The notes beneath the pieces were generated by a model. That model was given only the letters and a program-made list of their open reading frames with translations, was not told the origin of the DNA and made no database searches. Positions 54,514 to 64,000 of a stretch of DNA of 64,000 nt are shown here, in pieces. Source of the DNA: Flammula alnicola (taxonomy: Eukaryota > Basidiomycota > Agaricomycetes > Agaricales > Strophariaceae). The position numbers were made by a program, and so were the translations under genes. Position 1 is the stretch's first letter; each line of letters opens with the position of its first letter. The stretch is taken from NCBI GenBank assembly GCA_015499995.1, contig JADNRV010000107.1, forward strand, positions 62,001-126,000. Reading direction: 5' to 3'.

Positions 54514-56526
54514 ATGGCTCCCTCACCCGAAATCCCAAAGACGACGCGTGAATATCGCCTTCATAAGGTACTCCTTTCAGTCCTTTATCGTATTAACTAT
54601 GATGAAATCTAAATGCAAATATACGCACCAGTTAACAGGTTTTCAGGACCTCCAATTAGAAACCGGACCTGTCCCTCACCCCAAAGAGGGTGAAGTGCTC
54701 GTCAAGGTATACGCCGTTAGCTTGAACGTAAGTCCTTTCTGGTTTCCTGTTTAACAAACTGGAAATAAAACTGATTACTCACTTTACCCAGTTCCGGGAC
54801 TTAATCATCGCAAAAGGCGGCTCCCCGCTTCCCACCAAACCCTCAGTAATCCCTGGCTCAGACTGTGCTGCCAAAGTCATCCTTACTGGCTCACCCACCT
54901 CTAAGTTTAAGCCAGGCGACCGCGTCTCGCCCAACTTCGCTTTGGACCATGTATATGGTCCTCCAACAGAAGCAACAAAAGCGACCTGTCTGAGCGGCGA
55001 GATCGATGGAGTGTTGGGTGAATATAGGGTTTTCCCAGAACATGTAAGTCATTTTCATATTGTTTTCTTTGGAAATACGGACAGAGGAAGGAGGGAGAAA
55101 GGGAGGGGAGAGAACGAGCGCTGATCTATCGGCTGACTCACTATTTATTTCCTCCTTGTTGACTGTTGACGATGGTTTGTTTTTTTCGGGCTTGCTGTTT
55201 CGTCCCCCTTAAGGTCTGAAGATATCTCCTTTTCCGCAATGTTTTGCTTCCCTTAATTTGTATTACTGCCGTCAGCAAATGCTAACCACCTATTCCCGTA
55301 GTCACTGGTCCTCATACCGGACTATCTGTCATATGAAGAGGCTTCCACTTTACCGTGAGTTCCCTATTTCGATTTCGATTTCATATTTCTTTTCCATGTC
55401 CCTCTTTCGATCTCTTCTTACGAGATGCCTCATCCCGATATTTTCCTTAACCTTAGTTTTCAGCACTCCCTTCTCTTTTTAAAAAATTCCCAGTCCATAG
55501 AATCAAGAACTCACCGCTGATGCTTCAATTTCAGATGTGCCGCCCTGACAGCCTATAACGCCCTCACAGGCAGTGGCCAGCCACTCAAAGCGGGAGATAC
55601 GGTCCTCGTCCAGAGCACAGGTGGTGTTGCAATGTAAATGCTCCCTCCTTTCTTTCCTTTCTGCGTCTCCCCCCTTCCCTCTCTCCCCATCGCGTTCTCC
55701 TTCCCCCGCTCCTTCACTGCTCTTCCCATCCGCATAAATAAAAATCTTAAGGATGGCCTAAGCTAACCCTTCCCTTTCTCCCCGCTCTCTAATATAGCTT
55801 CGCCATACAAATAGCTCATGCATCCGGTGCAACAGTGATCGCCACCTCCTCCTCGGATGCCAAGCTCGAGATCGCTCGTGCGCTCGGTACGAAGCACACT
55901 ATTAACTACAAGACGAACTCGGATTGGGAGAAGGAGGTGTTGAAATTGGTACGTCCCCCTCGTCTCCTGCTCCGCCTGTAATTTCATTGCCTAAATTCCC
56001 GATTACATTTGACGCATTGTAGACAGGCGGTGAAGGCGTAGACCACGTAGTCGAGATCGGGGGTCCTGCTACCTGGCTCAAGTCGCTCGACGCACTCAAG
56101 TATGGAGGGTACTTGCACGTCATCGGCGCGCAGGCTGGGGTAGGTCTTTTCTTTTCTTCTTTATTCCTACTTTTGCGCTTTGTTGACTAAGGAATATCGG
56201 TATTGTCGCATAGCTCGCAGACATCCGGACGATAGTGATCCCAATAATCCAGAAATCGCTCAATTTGCATGGCGTGCAGGTCGGGTCGAGGACCCAGTAA
56301 GTCTCTTGTTTCCTTTCTTCTGCTCATTAGGGACCTGCGACTAACTCGGTATCGCCTCATCTTAACCAGATTTGAAGCCCTCAACCGCCTCCTCACCGCG
56401 TCCCAGATCCATCCCGTCATTGACAAAGTATTCGAGTTCGAACAGGCCCGAGAGGCGTACGAGTATTTGAGCCAGCATGGCCATGTCGGGAAGGTCATTA
56501 TTAGGGTTTCTAAAGACGGTGTGTAA
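54514..56526 (+). CDS. Zinc-type alcohol dehydrogenase-like protein (MDR superfamily)
   Basis: NAD(P)-dependent medium-chain reductase of about 340 residues that probably reduces or oxidises small alcohols, aldehydes or enones in the cytosol. ATG at 54,514; about eight introns. Exons give the GroES-like domain (GEVLVKVYAVSLN, FRDLIIAKGGSP, VIPGSDCAAKV, FKPGDRVSPNF), then the Rossmann domain with VLVQSTGGVAIFAIQIA and SSSDAKLEIARALG, and GGEGVDHVVEIGG. The C-terminal part reads HGHVGKVIIRV. The catalytic-zinc Cys/His set of true alcohol dehydrogenases is not obvious, so it may be zinc-independent, like fungal proteins of the C1773.06c type. It starts about 80 bp beyond the end of duplicated segment A'. 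Confidence 0.9.
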
Positions 56527-57937
56527 GTTGTGAATCCATGGCCGATGTATGGGCATTTTTGAGGATAGGAAGCAGATTTTTGAAACAAGCACTCTAAAGT
56601 GAGGAGAGTGTACTTTTTTAAATTTTGTATACTTGTAAGCTACAGTTTATAAAGATATCGAAGATCCGAGCTTTTCGCTCATGTTCGCCTGGGAATTCAG
56701 TTGTAAAGCGCCATAAGGTTTAAAAAGCTAGGAAAAATGGCGTCATTGTCGTTCAAGAGGGTTGTGTGGAGAGTGTGAGGGTGCAATACTACATACCCTC
56801 GACAGGCTTCTTCGATACCCGATTCAGAAGCCAAGGAAACTAAGTTTGTGCCTCCGAACCTAATCTTCTAGTGCACCCCAAGATCTGATAGAAGGCTCCC
56901 TGAAATATTATGTCGCCTTTTATCGCGATTCCAAGCTTCTTAACCACGGGACCGACGTGGTGTTGTGGAGGTGAGAATGATTGTAGTCCTCGGAAGTCCC
57001 GGCCACCTTTTCCTGTCTTGAATCGACACCCGTCGATCGTGATGTGGGAAGCCCGATGTGAGACAGATGACACACTGGCACGGCACTTGCTGCAAATCAT
57101 GTGTACTAGTACCGCCGGAAGTTTAGTGACCGTCGACGTCAACACCTACCTGAGAAAAGTACCCGATTTTCACAAGTACTATATATGTCTATTTTCTCAG
57201 TCCGCAAAAATTCAGTCACTTAATTGTGCGTGTCGGCCGGTGAACCAAGTGAGCCAGTCCTGGGTCCATGTCTGTTAGTCTTCGAATGCCCTCGGACGTT
57301 GTCGAAATGTCCTCTGCGCTGCGGAGTCTGTTAAGTGGCAATGTCTCCGTTGGCGTATCCACTACTGTAAGAACTTTCGCACGGCGTTTGAGAAAAAAGA
57401 CATTCTACCTCCTACTTTGATTCTGAAGAAAATTGGTTACGGGTCTTAAGCGCTAAGCTTCAGACCTTTCAGTGGCGCACCCGCAGATCACTGACGTAAA
57501 AGGCAACACTCCAAGCAGGTCGCCCTGGTCGCCCTACTTATTTTTATTTTTCATTCTTTCGAGACAATGGAGTCTTGACCAGTGTACTTGGTTTTTACTC
57601 ATTGGTGTAATGTGCTGCTCTCGATTGTGGGCGTTGCGTTGCCCCAGACTGCATCACTGCCATGGGAATCTAGCAGTGCTAGTGAACTTTGGCCAAAAAG
57701 GACGGGCCGTTTTGTTTGTCATTCGCGATTTAGTCAATCAATTATGTAAGAAAATACATAGGTTTTGATGCCGTTGCACACGTCCTCCTCCTTGAAGACT
57801 CCGCTTCTGAACGGCCGCACGTCGTCAACAGCAGTCCTAAGCTCTCATTCTACATTCTATATATTCAGCTCGATTATCAAGGCAATGTAAATCAAAATCC
57901 TTGCTCTACTCCTCCTCTTCATCGCAAACTTATTGAC
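56527..57937. other. Intergenic region, no gene recognised
   Basis: A spacer of about 1.4 kb between two plus-strand oxidoreductase genes. Open frames here show no domain and no splice-supported continuity. The last about 200 bp before 57,938 should hold the promoter of the next SDR. Confidence 0.45.
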
Positions 57938-59256
57938 ATGTCTAAAGGTGTTTCTTTGGTCACTGGTTCCGGCCAAGGAATTGGACGCGCGATCGCATTG
58001 CGCTTGGCTGTCGATGGTTTTGATGTTGCTGTCAACGACATTCCGTCCAACAAGGAGAAGCTTGAAAGTTTGAAGGCGGAAATCGAGGCCAAGGGTCGAA
58101 AATCACTCGTCGTTATTGCTGATGTGTCGCAAGAAGAACAAGTTCACCGCATGGTGGACGACGTGGTAGCGGGACTGGGGGGCTTGGATGTTGTGAGTTT
58201 CATATTTACGGCATTTATTTTTATCATGTTCCCATGTCTTTTTGTTCTGCAGATGGTTGCCAATGCTGGAATTGTTTTCTTCAAGCCATTCCTTGAAAGT
58301 GAGACTTTCATTCTCACAGCATTATATCCTCTAACCCAATTATCTCCATTAAATAGCAACTGTAGCAGAGTGGGACCGGATATTTAGCATCAACACTCGT
58401 GGTGTTATGCTTTGCTACCAAGCCGCCGCAAGGCAGATGATAGCTCAAGGACGTGGAGGGAGGATCATCGGTAAGCCGCATGCCACTCTTAGCGTTGCCT
58501 TATTTTATTCATCGACGCAAAATTTAGGTGCATGCTCTATGGCCGGGAAAAAAGGTGCCTCCCAAAAGATGAAAGTTATCCCCAACTGTACCTCAGCCTG
58601 ATACAATTCATCTCCGACAGCCTTCCCTGCGTATGCTGCATATTCCGCGACGAAGTTTGCTGTTCGCGCAATCACCCAGTCTGCCGGTAGAATCGACCGC
58701 CCATTCACAACCCTGCCGATCTTTTCTGATTATCGTTCTATCTACCAATAGCGGCCGAATTCGGTAAACACCGCATAACCGTCAATGCGTACTGCCCCGG
58801 AAATATTGACACACCCATGAGTCTGCACTGTCTTCCTACGTTCTCGAACATTCCTCTCACCTTTTTCATGTCAGTGCACAACATGATCCCGATCATTGCG
58901 GAGAAAACAGGTGCAGACCCCGAAGATATCAAAAAGCAAGTAAGTTAACACGCCCTCCTAACTGTCCTGTTCTTCTCCTGAAAGATAACTGACGATAACT
59001 ATTACAACAGTTCGACAATGCGGCGGTAGTCGGATATCATGGGGAACCATCCGACGTTGCAAGTCTGGTCTCCTACATTGCTTCTCCCGAGTCCCACTTC
59101 ATCACAGGTATCTATATCCATCTATTATTAGAGCCATTGCTGATGGTTTTGAGTAGGGCAGAGCGTGAGTATAGACGAGCATGGCTAACGCTGCACATTG
59201 AACTAACCTTGATCAATATCTAGATTGTCTGCGATGGCGGTGTGATCTTTGATTAA
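57938..59256 (+). CDS. SDR resembling diacetyl/acetoin reductases
   Basis: Classical short-chain dehydrogenase of about 260 residues. ATG 57,938 is followed by VTGSGQGIGRAIALRLA (cofactor loop), then NAG in VANAGIVFF, the helix SINTRGVMLCYQAAARQM, ACSMAGKK with the catalytic Ser, YAAYSATKFAVRAITQSA with the YxxxK pair, and ITVNAYCPGNIDTPM. The C-terminal VCDGGVIFD is typical. These signatures fit the meso-2,3-butanediol dehydrogenase/acetoin reductase branch, whose members reduce diacetyl or acetoin with NADH. Seven or eight introns interrupt the gene, one right after the AGKK codons; with them the frame is open to the TAA at 59,254-59,256. Actual substrate is inference. Confidence 0.88.
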
Positions 59257-59604
59257 GAAGGCAAACACTATTATATTGTGTATAATAATAATATGTCAGT
59301 AGGAGTACAGGTGAAACCTCGGGTGTCTGAATGTTTTTGAATCTACTTGTATGCATACTATCCCTGAAACCTCTTGGAGGAAGGTCGTCGAATGGCAGCC
59401 GACTGGTGACGTGAGATAATTGATAACCTGGACTTTGCCCATCGAGCTAGTCTACTCTGATGTACTACTAGACAACTTTCAACGGAGTATCCTGCGACGG
59501 CGCCTTTATAGTACGGCCGTTCCGAGCTGTACGGCTCATATACGCCCACAACAACATAACGACTATCCCACAAAGCTCTGTTCCTCCCTTCGCTCTAGTG
59601 AAGC

Positions 59605-61399
59605 ATGTCTCGCATTGTTCCTCTCTCTGCCTTGGATACGCTTTTAGGCGTAGATACAAATGTTACAACGCAAGGCTTTGTAATCGATAGCCGACTCGAC
59701 GTCGACAAAATTAGAACCGCAGCCTCTAGCCTAGCCAAGAGATGGCCTTACCTTGGCGGTTGGTTGCAACGAAACACCGAGGTGGAGCCTGACGAAGGGC
59801 TTGACGGTTAACTCTAGCTGATGATGTTTTGTTTTGCATCTAGACGTCAAAGATTGAATTGGTTGTTCCGCAACCTGAGGTCGCGGAGTGGGAGGTGCTT
59901 GTCCAGGTGAGGTCCCACACCCCGAAAAATTTCTCTGCATACTTAACTTTGGCATTTTTGCATTCCAGGAGAGAGAGCAGTCAATAAAGGAGTTGCAGCC
60001 GTCCTACACCGCAACTTCCACCGTTTCCATTCAGCGTCTCGGCACCGATTTATCTTTGTTCCTCCGAGAAGACAGGAATCTCTCTGTCGATGAATATGTC
60101 AAGCGCGCCGCTCCGGCCTTCCATATCAATGTTACTCTTCTGCGCGATGCCACGGCGTTGGCATTCACTCAACCACATTTATTGATGGATGCTGGTGGGT
60201 TTGACCTAGTCATGAAGGCCTTTTTCTCGGTTGTTCGAGGAGAGGAGGTGAACCCTCTAATGTTAGAGGATCCTTTTACTCCATTCTTCGAGTCGCAAAA
60301 CCCAGAGGAAGATGCATTCAGCCCTCCAGGCTGGAAACTATATGGACAAGCAGAATTCGAGATATATGGCAAATATGCCAAACTGGACGAGGAGCGGGAG
60401 GGACCGCTCGAGCGGCGCATGGTATACTTTCCGAAATCGGAAATTGAACGGCTAAAGACGGAGTCCCTTGAAGAACTTCGAGCCCAAGGAATTACTGATG
60501 TGACTTTCTTCAGTTCAGGCGACATTATCTTGGCATGGATTTACAAGGTAGCGGTCCTTCGCTTCTGTTGCTGCAGGCAGCTAAGGTTCTTATCGTTTGT
60601 AGCATTTCTACGGATCGTCTAGTTCTGACCTTGACCGCCAAACAAGGGCAGTGACTCTGGTTGATACCCGGTGCGCTACATACAAAAACATTTCGTTTTC
60701 TGTGAAACAGCTCATGGACTCCTTCTAGAAAGCGCCTATTCGACATATTCCCGTCTAACAAACCATACCCTCGTAATGCGTTCTTAATCATGGCGACCCC
60801 ACCTTTGACGAGGCACCAAGTGAACGATCTGTCCCTTGCTCATATCGCGTTGCATATCCGCACAATGGTGCAAGGGCAGACATCCCGAGATTTCCTCGAA
60901 AAACACTTACGGTGGAAATTTCGCAAAACAGAAGGTTTTCAGGTGGCATGGGGTCCCGAGGAACGGATAGCAGGTACGGATGGTGTTTCGCCTTCTCACC
61001 GCATGATAATGAATTCTGACGGTATATGTACCCTCAGCGACTTCGAATTGTTTGTACCTTTTCGGCCGTGGGATGTTTATTAAATACATCTAATCTCTGA
61101 TTAGGGCTCCCTTACGGCTACGGTGACTTGGATTTCTCCGCGATATCTATTCCTGGTAGCGGACCGGGGAAAGTTCGAGATGTCTTTCTCTACAGTGGAC
61201 TTGCCGGGCTACCAAGGTATGGTACTCAAACACCTTCATGACTCACATCAACCTAATAAAGCGGTGGTTTTCTAGGGGGGGTGGCAATCTACTTTTCAAA
61301 GATTCTCAAGGTGGTGTAATCGGAAGTTTCCACTATGGATCAAAGGAATGGAAATCTGGAGAACTGATAAAATACGCATTTGACACTGGCAATTCTTAG
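59605..61399 (+). CDS. BAHD-type acyltransferase (transferase family PF02458-like)
   Basis: Acyl-CoA-dependent O- or N-acyltransferase of the family that includes fungal trichothecene 3-O-acetyltransferase and plant hydroxycinnamoyl transferases. ATG 59,605; introns near 59.8, 59.93, 60.58, 60.7, 61.06 and 61.24 kb. The first exons read LSALDTLLGVDTNV and LAKRWPYLGGWLQ. The catalytic HxxxD appears as HLLMD at about residue 150. A later region reads FFSSGDIILAWIYKHFYG, then after splicing VDTRKRLFDIFPSNKPYPRNAF, with PLTRHQVNDLSLAHIALHIR following. The usual DFGWG near the C-terminus is not recognisable (GYGDLDFSAISIPG is at its place), so activity should be treated with caution. The frame is open to the TAG at 61,397-61,399. 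It would fit an acylation step after P450 hydroxylation. Confidence 0.82.
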
Positions 61400-63023
61400 A
61401 TGATAGATACGCGAGTCGGATAACAACAAAGGAAATCTTGCGCCATACATAGGAACTCTTTGTGATCCAGGTTGCGCTTCGTGCGGTGACATCGCACGCA
61501 GCTTGCGCCTTGAAGCTTGACTAACGATCTCCAAGAGATATATGGCTGCCATCATGATGATGGGCCTTCAGCTTCATTCCCCGTTCGCACCCGAGCTTGA
61601 TCCAAGAACATAAGCCACAATCAATTATTTCACCAACATAAGCATGAATACTGGCGCAGAAGAAGTACGGAGAAAAGCTAAAACGAACTTTAGAACTTCG
61701 AACAACGCTTTGATGCCACTCGGGGCCCGGGAGTTCTTCGGCCTATCGGTCTTTACAGGTAGATCTCGAGTGTTTTGTCTGCAATACTGGACACCTGAAC
61801 AGCGTGTTAATTTGCCGATAAACAGCAATACCTATGTCTGGCAAAATTTAATTCTTAGATGCCCCGTAAATTGTACTATCATGGCCTTACAAGGCGACTG
61901 AACTTGGGGACTAACACCACAGAAGCACGCAATCCAAAAGCAAAGATGATATGTTACAGTGTTGAAGCGAAGCCTTGACGAAATCACGTCTCCGTGTTGG
62001 ACGGCATCTCCATTTTCACTGGTTCGGCATTGAAGGCAGATTAGCTTATCATTATCTTTGGTCTCCACTACATTGTCGATAGAGCCTCGTAATAGAAGCC
62101 CTGCTGGGTTTGGGAGTATGAGAAAAAGCCACACTGACAATGAATGGACTTGTCATGTATCAAACGGTTGTCTTGACGGTTAATGGATATGATCAGCGTC
62201 GAGCCCTTTACAAGCACGTTCCATAGAAGAAGGGGTCTCTGACAATTGCAACTGTGATTATACGACGCATGGTGATGTCGTGGGATTGATCCAATAATAC
62301 CGTATGGTTTCTGAGGGCTCCTTCCAAACTCCTGTAAGCGAGATCGGCATCCTCTGCCTGTTGTTTGAAGAAAAAAACGCTCAGCACTTTCGCGATATCG
62401 CATAGGTGTTCTGTGATAAAGACAATTGCATTGAACGACAATCAAGAAATTTCTGAAAAGTAGAAGCAAGCCTAGCCGTTTATTTTTGCCATTTGGGGTT
62501 CAAATGGCCCTGGGTAAATCCGCTAAACAAAACCGGATCAATCAACTCCGAATCTTGTCCGAATCACTCAAGACGTCCAGTATTTGAGATTAAACTCGTA
62601 TGTACATGATCATATTTCAACTCAAAACACCCTTGTTTTGGCGGACATTGACAGGTATCACCGCCGAGTAAACTTTTAAGTCCATACATCTCTCTTCTGA
62701 TGATGACTTAGGAGAATTTCTCGTAACGGTCCCACTAACGCCATTAAGGGCCTGTTTTATCTGAACTTCTCTCTGAGATTCATAGATTATTGAGTTACAC
62801 GCATGATTACAAACGCGATACACTGGTTACGTTCTATCTTCTATGTACGTGGAGCTAATGTAAAAATACAAGACCAGATGCTAAAGCTAACCACTTGTAA
62901 CCAGTACCTAAAGTCCTTGCTGAAGCACTTTCTAAGTTGTTTGAATGAATGATTCCAAGTCGATGCAGAGGATGAATGAGACATGATGATAAATAGAAAA
63001 CTGATGGTGAAATGATAATGCCA
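61400..63023. other. Intergenic region, no gene recognised
   Basis: About 1.6 kb between the convergent ends of the acyltransferase and the zinc-finger gene. Open frames on both strands are short and without domains. The first part will contain the 3' UTR of the acyltransferase. Confidence 0.45.
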
Positions 63024-63928
63024 TTATGCGGTCTCATCGCTTTCTGCTGCTGGGGGTGAAAACCATCAGCTAAATTATATGATGCGTTGAACTAGTAAAT
63101 ACGCACTCGGTATGGACCATCGAGATACCCCCTGACCGGAGCACTTGTGGTTCTTGAGAGTCTTTTCAAAAGAGAAAAACCGTCTGCACAGTTTGCACGA
63201 CCATTTGCATTCTCGTCCATGTTTAGTCACTTCATGGCGCATGCGATCATGCTGTCGAGAGAATGCCTCTGAGCATCCCATCGTGCAGGGGAAATATTGT
63301 CGAGCCTTGGGTTCGTGCGTGCGCATGTGTATCCTGCGAGTATGTGCACTAACAAATTGGCGATCGCATCCTGGATGCAGACAAGCCACTCGGCGCCAGC
63401 GTTGCTGAACCGTAGAAAGCTGTGCTGGTGTGTCTGGGGAAGGGGATGAAGTGGCCGACGATTCGTCAAGGTCAGGTAGATTATTTTCTGCTGGAGAAGA
63501 TTCGTTTGGCAGAGTTGTCCGAGAGTCAGGTGTAGAGAGGGACATAGAAGTTGATGGAGAGGGACAAAAGAATGGGTCATCTTGCCCCAGACATTCTGAG
63601 GTTGGTTGAGGAGTAAAATGCGATGACGATGAATAGGTAGTATCATTAAAGGCATGGACTTCTACCATTGGCATTAGACACCCCCATAGACATTCGTTTA
63701 TACTTTTATCGATAACCCACCTGAAAGTTTGGAATGTGCATCATGCAAGATGCTGAACGCCCCCGCCCGAGCGAAATCCATGTCGCCACTCCCCAATCCG
63801 TGAAATGGTGACTCTGCCTCAGCTGTGCTTGCGGTTGTGTTGTCAGAAGAGAAAGCCTGGGCATTGAGCTCTGACATGAACGAGTTGGACCACCCAGGAA
63901 GCCATGCGAAGTTGGCTGCTGTAGTCAT
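63024..63928 (-). CDS. C2H2 zinc-finger protein, probable transcription factor
   Basis: ATG 63,928 opens an exon of 208 nt; intron 63,662-63,720; then a long exon with a Ser/Pro/Thr-rich, acidic region (typical of activation domains) and three zinc fingers. Finger 1 is CLHPGCDRQF ... HTRRIHMRTH (CX4CX12HX3H), finger 2 CTMGCSEAFSRQHDRMRHEV with later His, and finger 3 CKLCRRFFSFEKTLKNHKC, a CX2C type ending in HX1C. A donor GTGCGT near 63,103 and an acceptor near 63,048 give a last exon ending TAESDETA before a TAA at 63,024; without that intron the frame would end at 63,075. It is a sequence-specific DNA-binding regulator by family; its targets, and any link to the oxidoreductase genes, are unproven. 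Upstream exons beyond the window are possible but not needed. Confidence 0.82.
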
Positions 63929-64000
63929 TTTGAGTTAGAGGGTATCGAACAGGCATGCAGTAGTTGCGACATACCTGTCGCTACATCGATCGATTCTTGA

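Overview
The window is nuclear DNA of a filamentous basidiomycete, most likely an agaricomycete. Genes are split by many 50-70 nt GT-AG introns, P450 monooxygenases are abundant, and there is a basidiomycete-type tetraspanin, a fungal PDR-type ABC transporter, a chromodomain Ty3/gypsy retrotransposon and several hAT-like elements. No rRNA, tRNA, CRISPR or prokaryotic features were found. The species cannot be named from the sequence.

Layout, left to right: the N-terminal part of a PDR ABC transporter (1-1482, minus, runs off the left edge); a Ser/Thr-rich low-complexity protein gene (about 2.9-4.3 kb, minus); a short-chain dehydrogenase (SDR-A, 5.0-6.0 kb, plus); an Hsp70-like fragment; a tandem-repeat block and a truncated copy (MP1) of an unfamiliar membrane protein; an intact P450 (9.6-11.5 kb, minus); a DHTKD1-type 2-oxo acid dehydrogenase E1 gene (12.7-17.0 kb, minus) with an apparent 1-nt frameshift; a tetraspanin (18.4-19.9 kb, minus); three more P450s (20.8-22.8 minus, 24.4-26.8 plus, 27.5-30.0 minus), the first two separated by a 1008-bp hAT-like element; a second tandem-repeat block with the best copy of the membrane protein (MP2, 31.9-33.2 kb, plus); and a further P450 (33.6-35.6 kb, minus). 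Two more hAT-like non-autonomous elements follow (36.4-37.2 and 37.4-38.9 kb), then a complete 7977-bp LTR retrotransposon (38,982-46,958, transcribed on the minus strand).

Right of the retrotransposon the order reverses: a decayed P450 copy (47.4-48.9 kb, plus), a decayed membrane-protein copy (MP3, 50.6-49.3 kb, minus), the tandem-repeat block inverted, and a second SDR (SDR-A', 53.1-54.1 kb, minus). The right side therefore holds one contiguous block SDR - repeats - membrane protein - P450, whose counterparts on the left are split between 4.7-9.5 kb and 30.4-36.0 kb, in inverted orientation. The right end carries a zinc-type alcohol dehydrogenase-like MDR gene, a diacetyl/acetoin-reductase-like SDR, a BAHD-type acyltransferase and a C2H2 zinc-finger factor.

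Together, five intact P450s plus one decayed copy, three SDRs, an MDR oxidoreductase, an acyltransferase, a drug-efflux-type transporter and a zinc-finger factor look like a tailoring-enzyme neighbourhood of specialised metabolism. No backbone synthase (PKS, NRPS, terpene cyclase) is visible, so a single pathway is inference only. The strongest structural observation is in the retrotransposon: an 11-nt primer-binding site just inside the 5' LTR is perfectly complementary to an 11-mer in the LTR lying about 30 nt downstream of a TATA box, the signature of Tf1-type self-priming. The element also has two extra ORFs between the chromodomain and the 3' LTR, one with two CCHC zinc knuckles.
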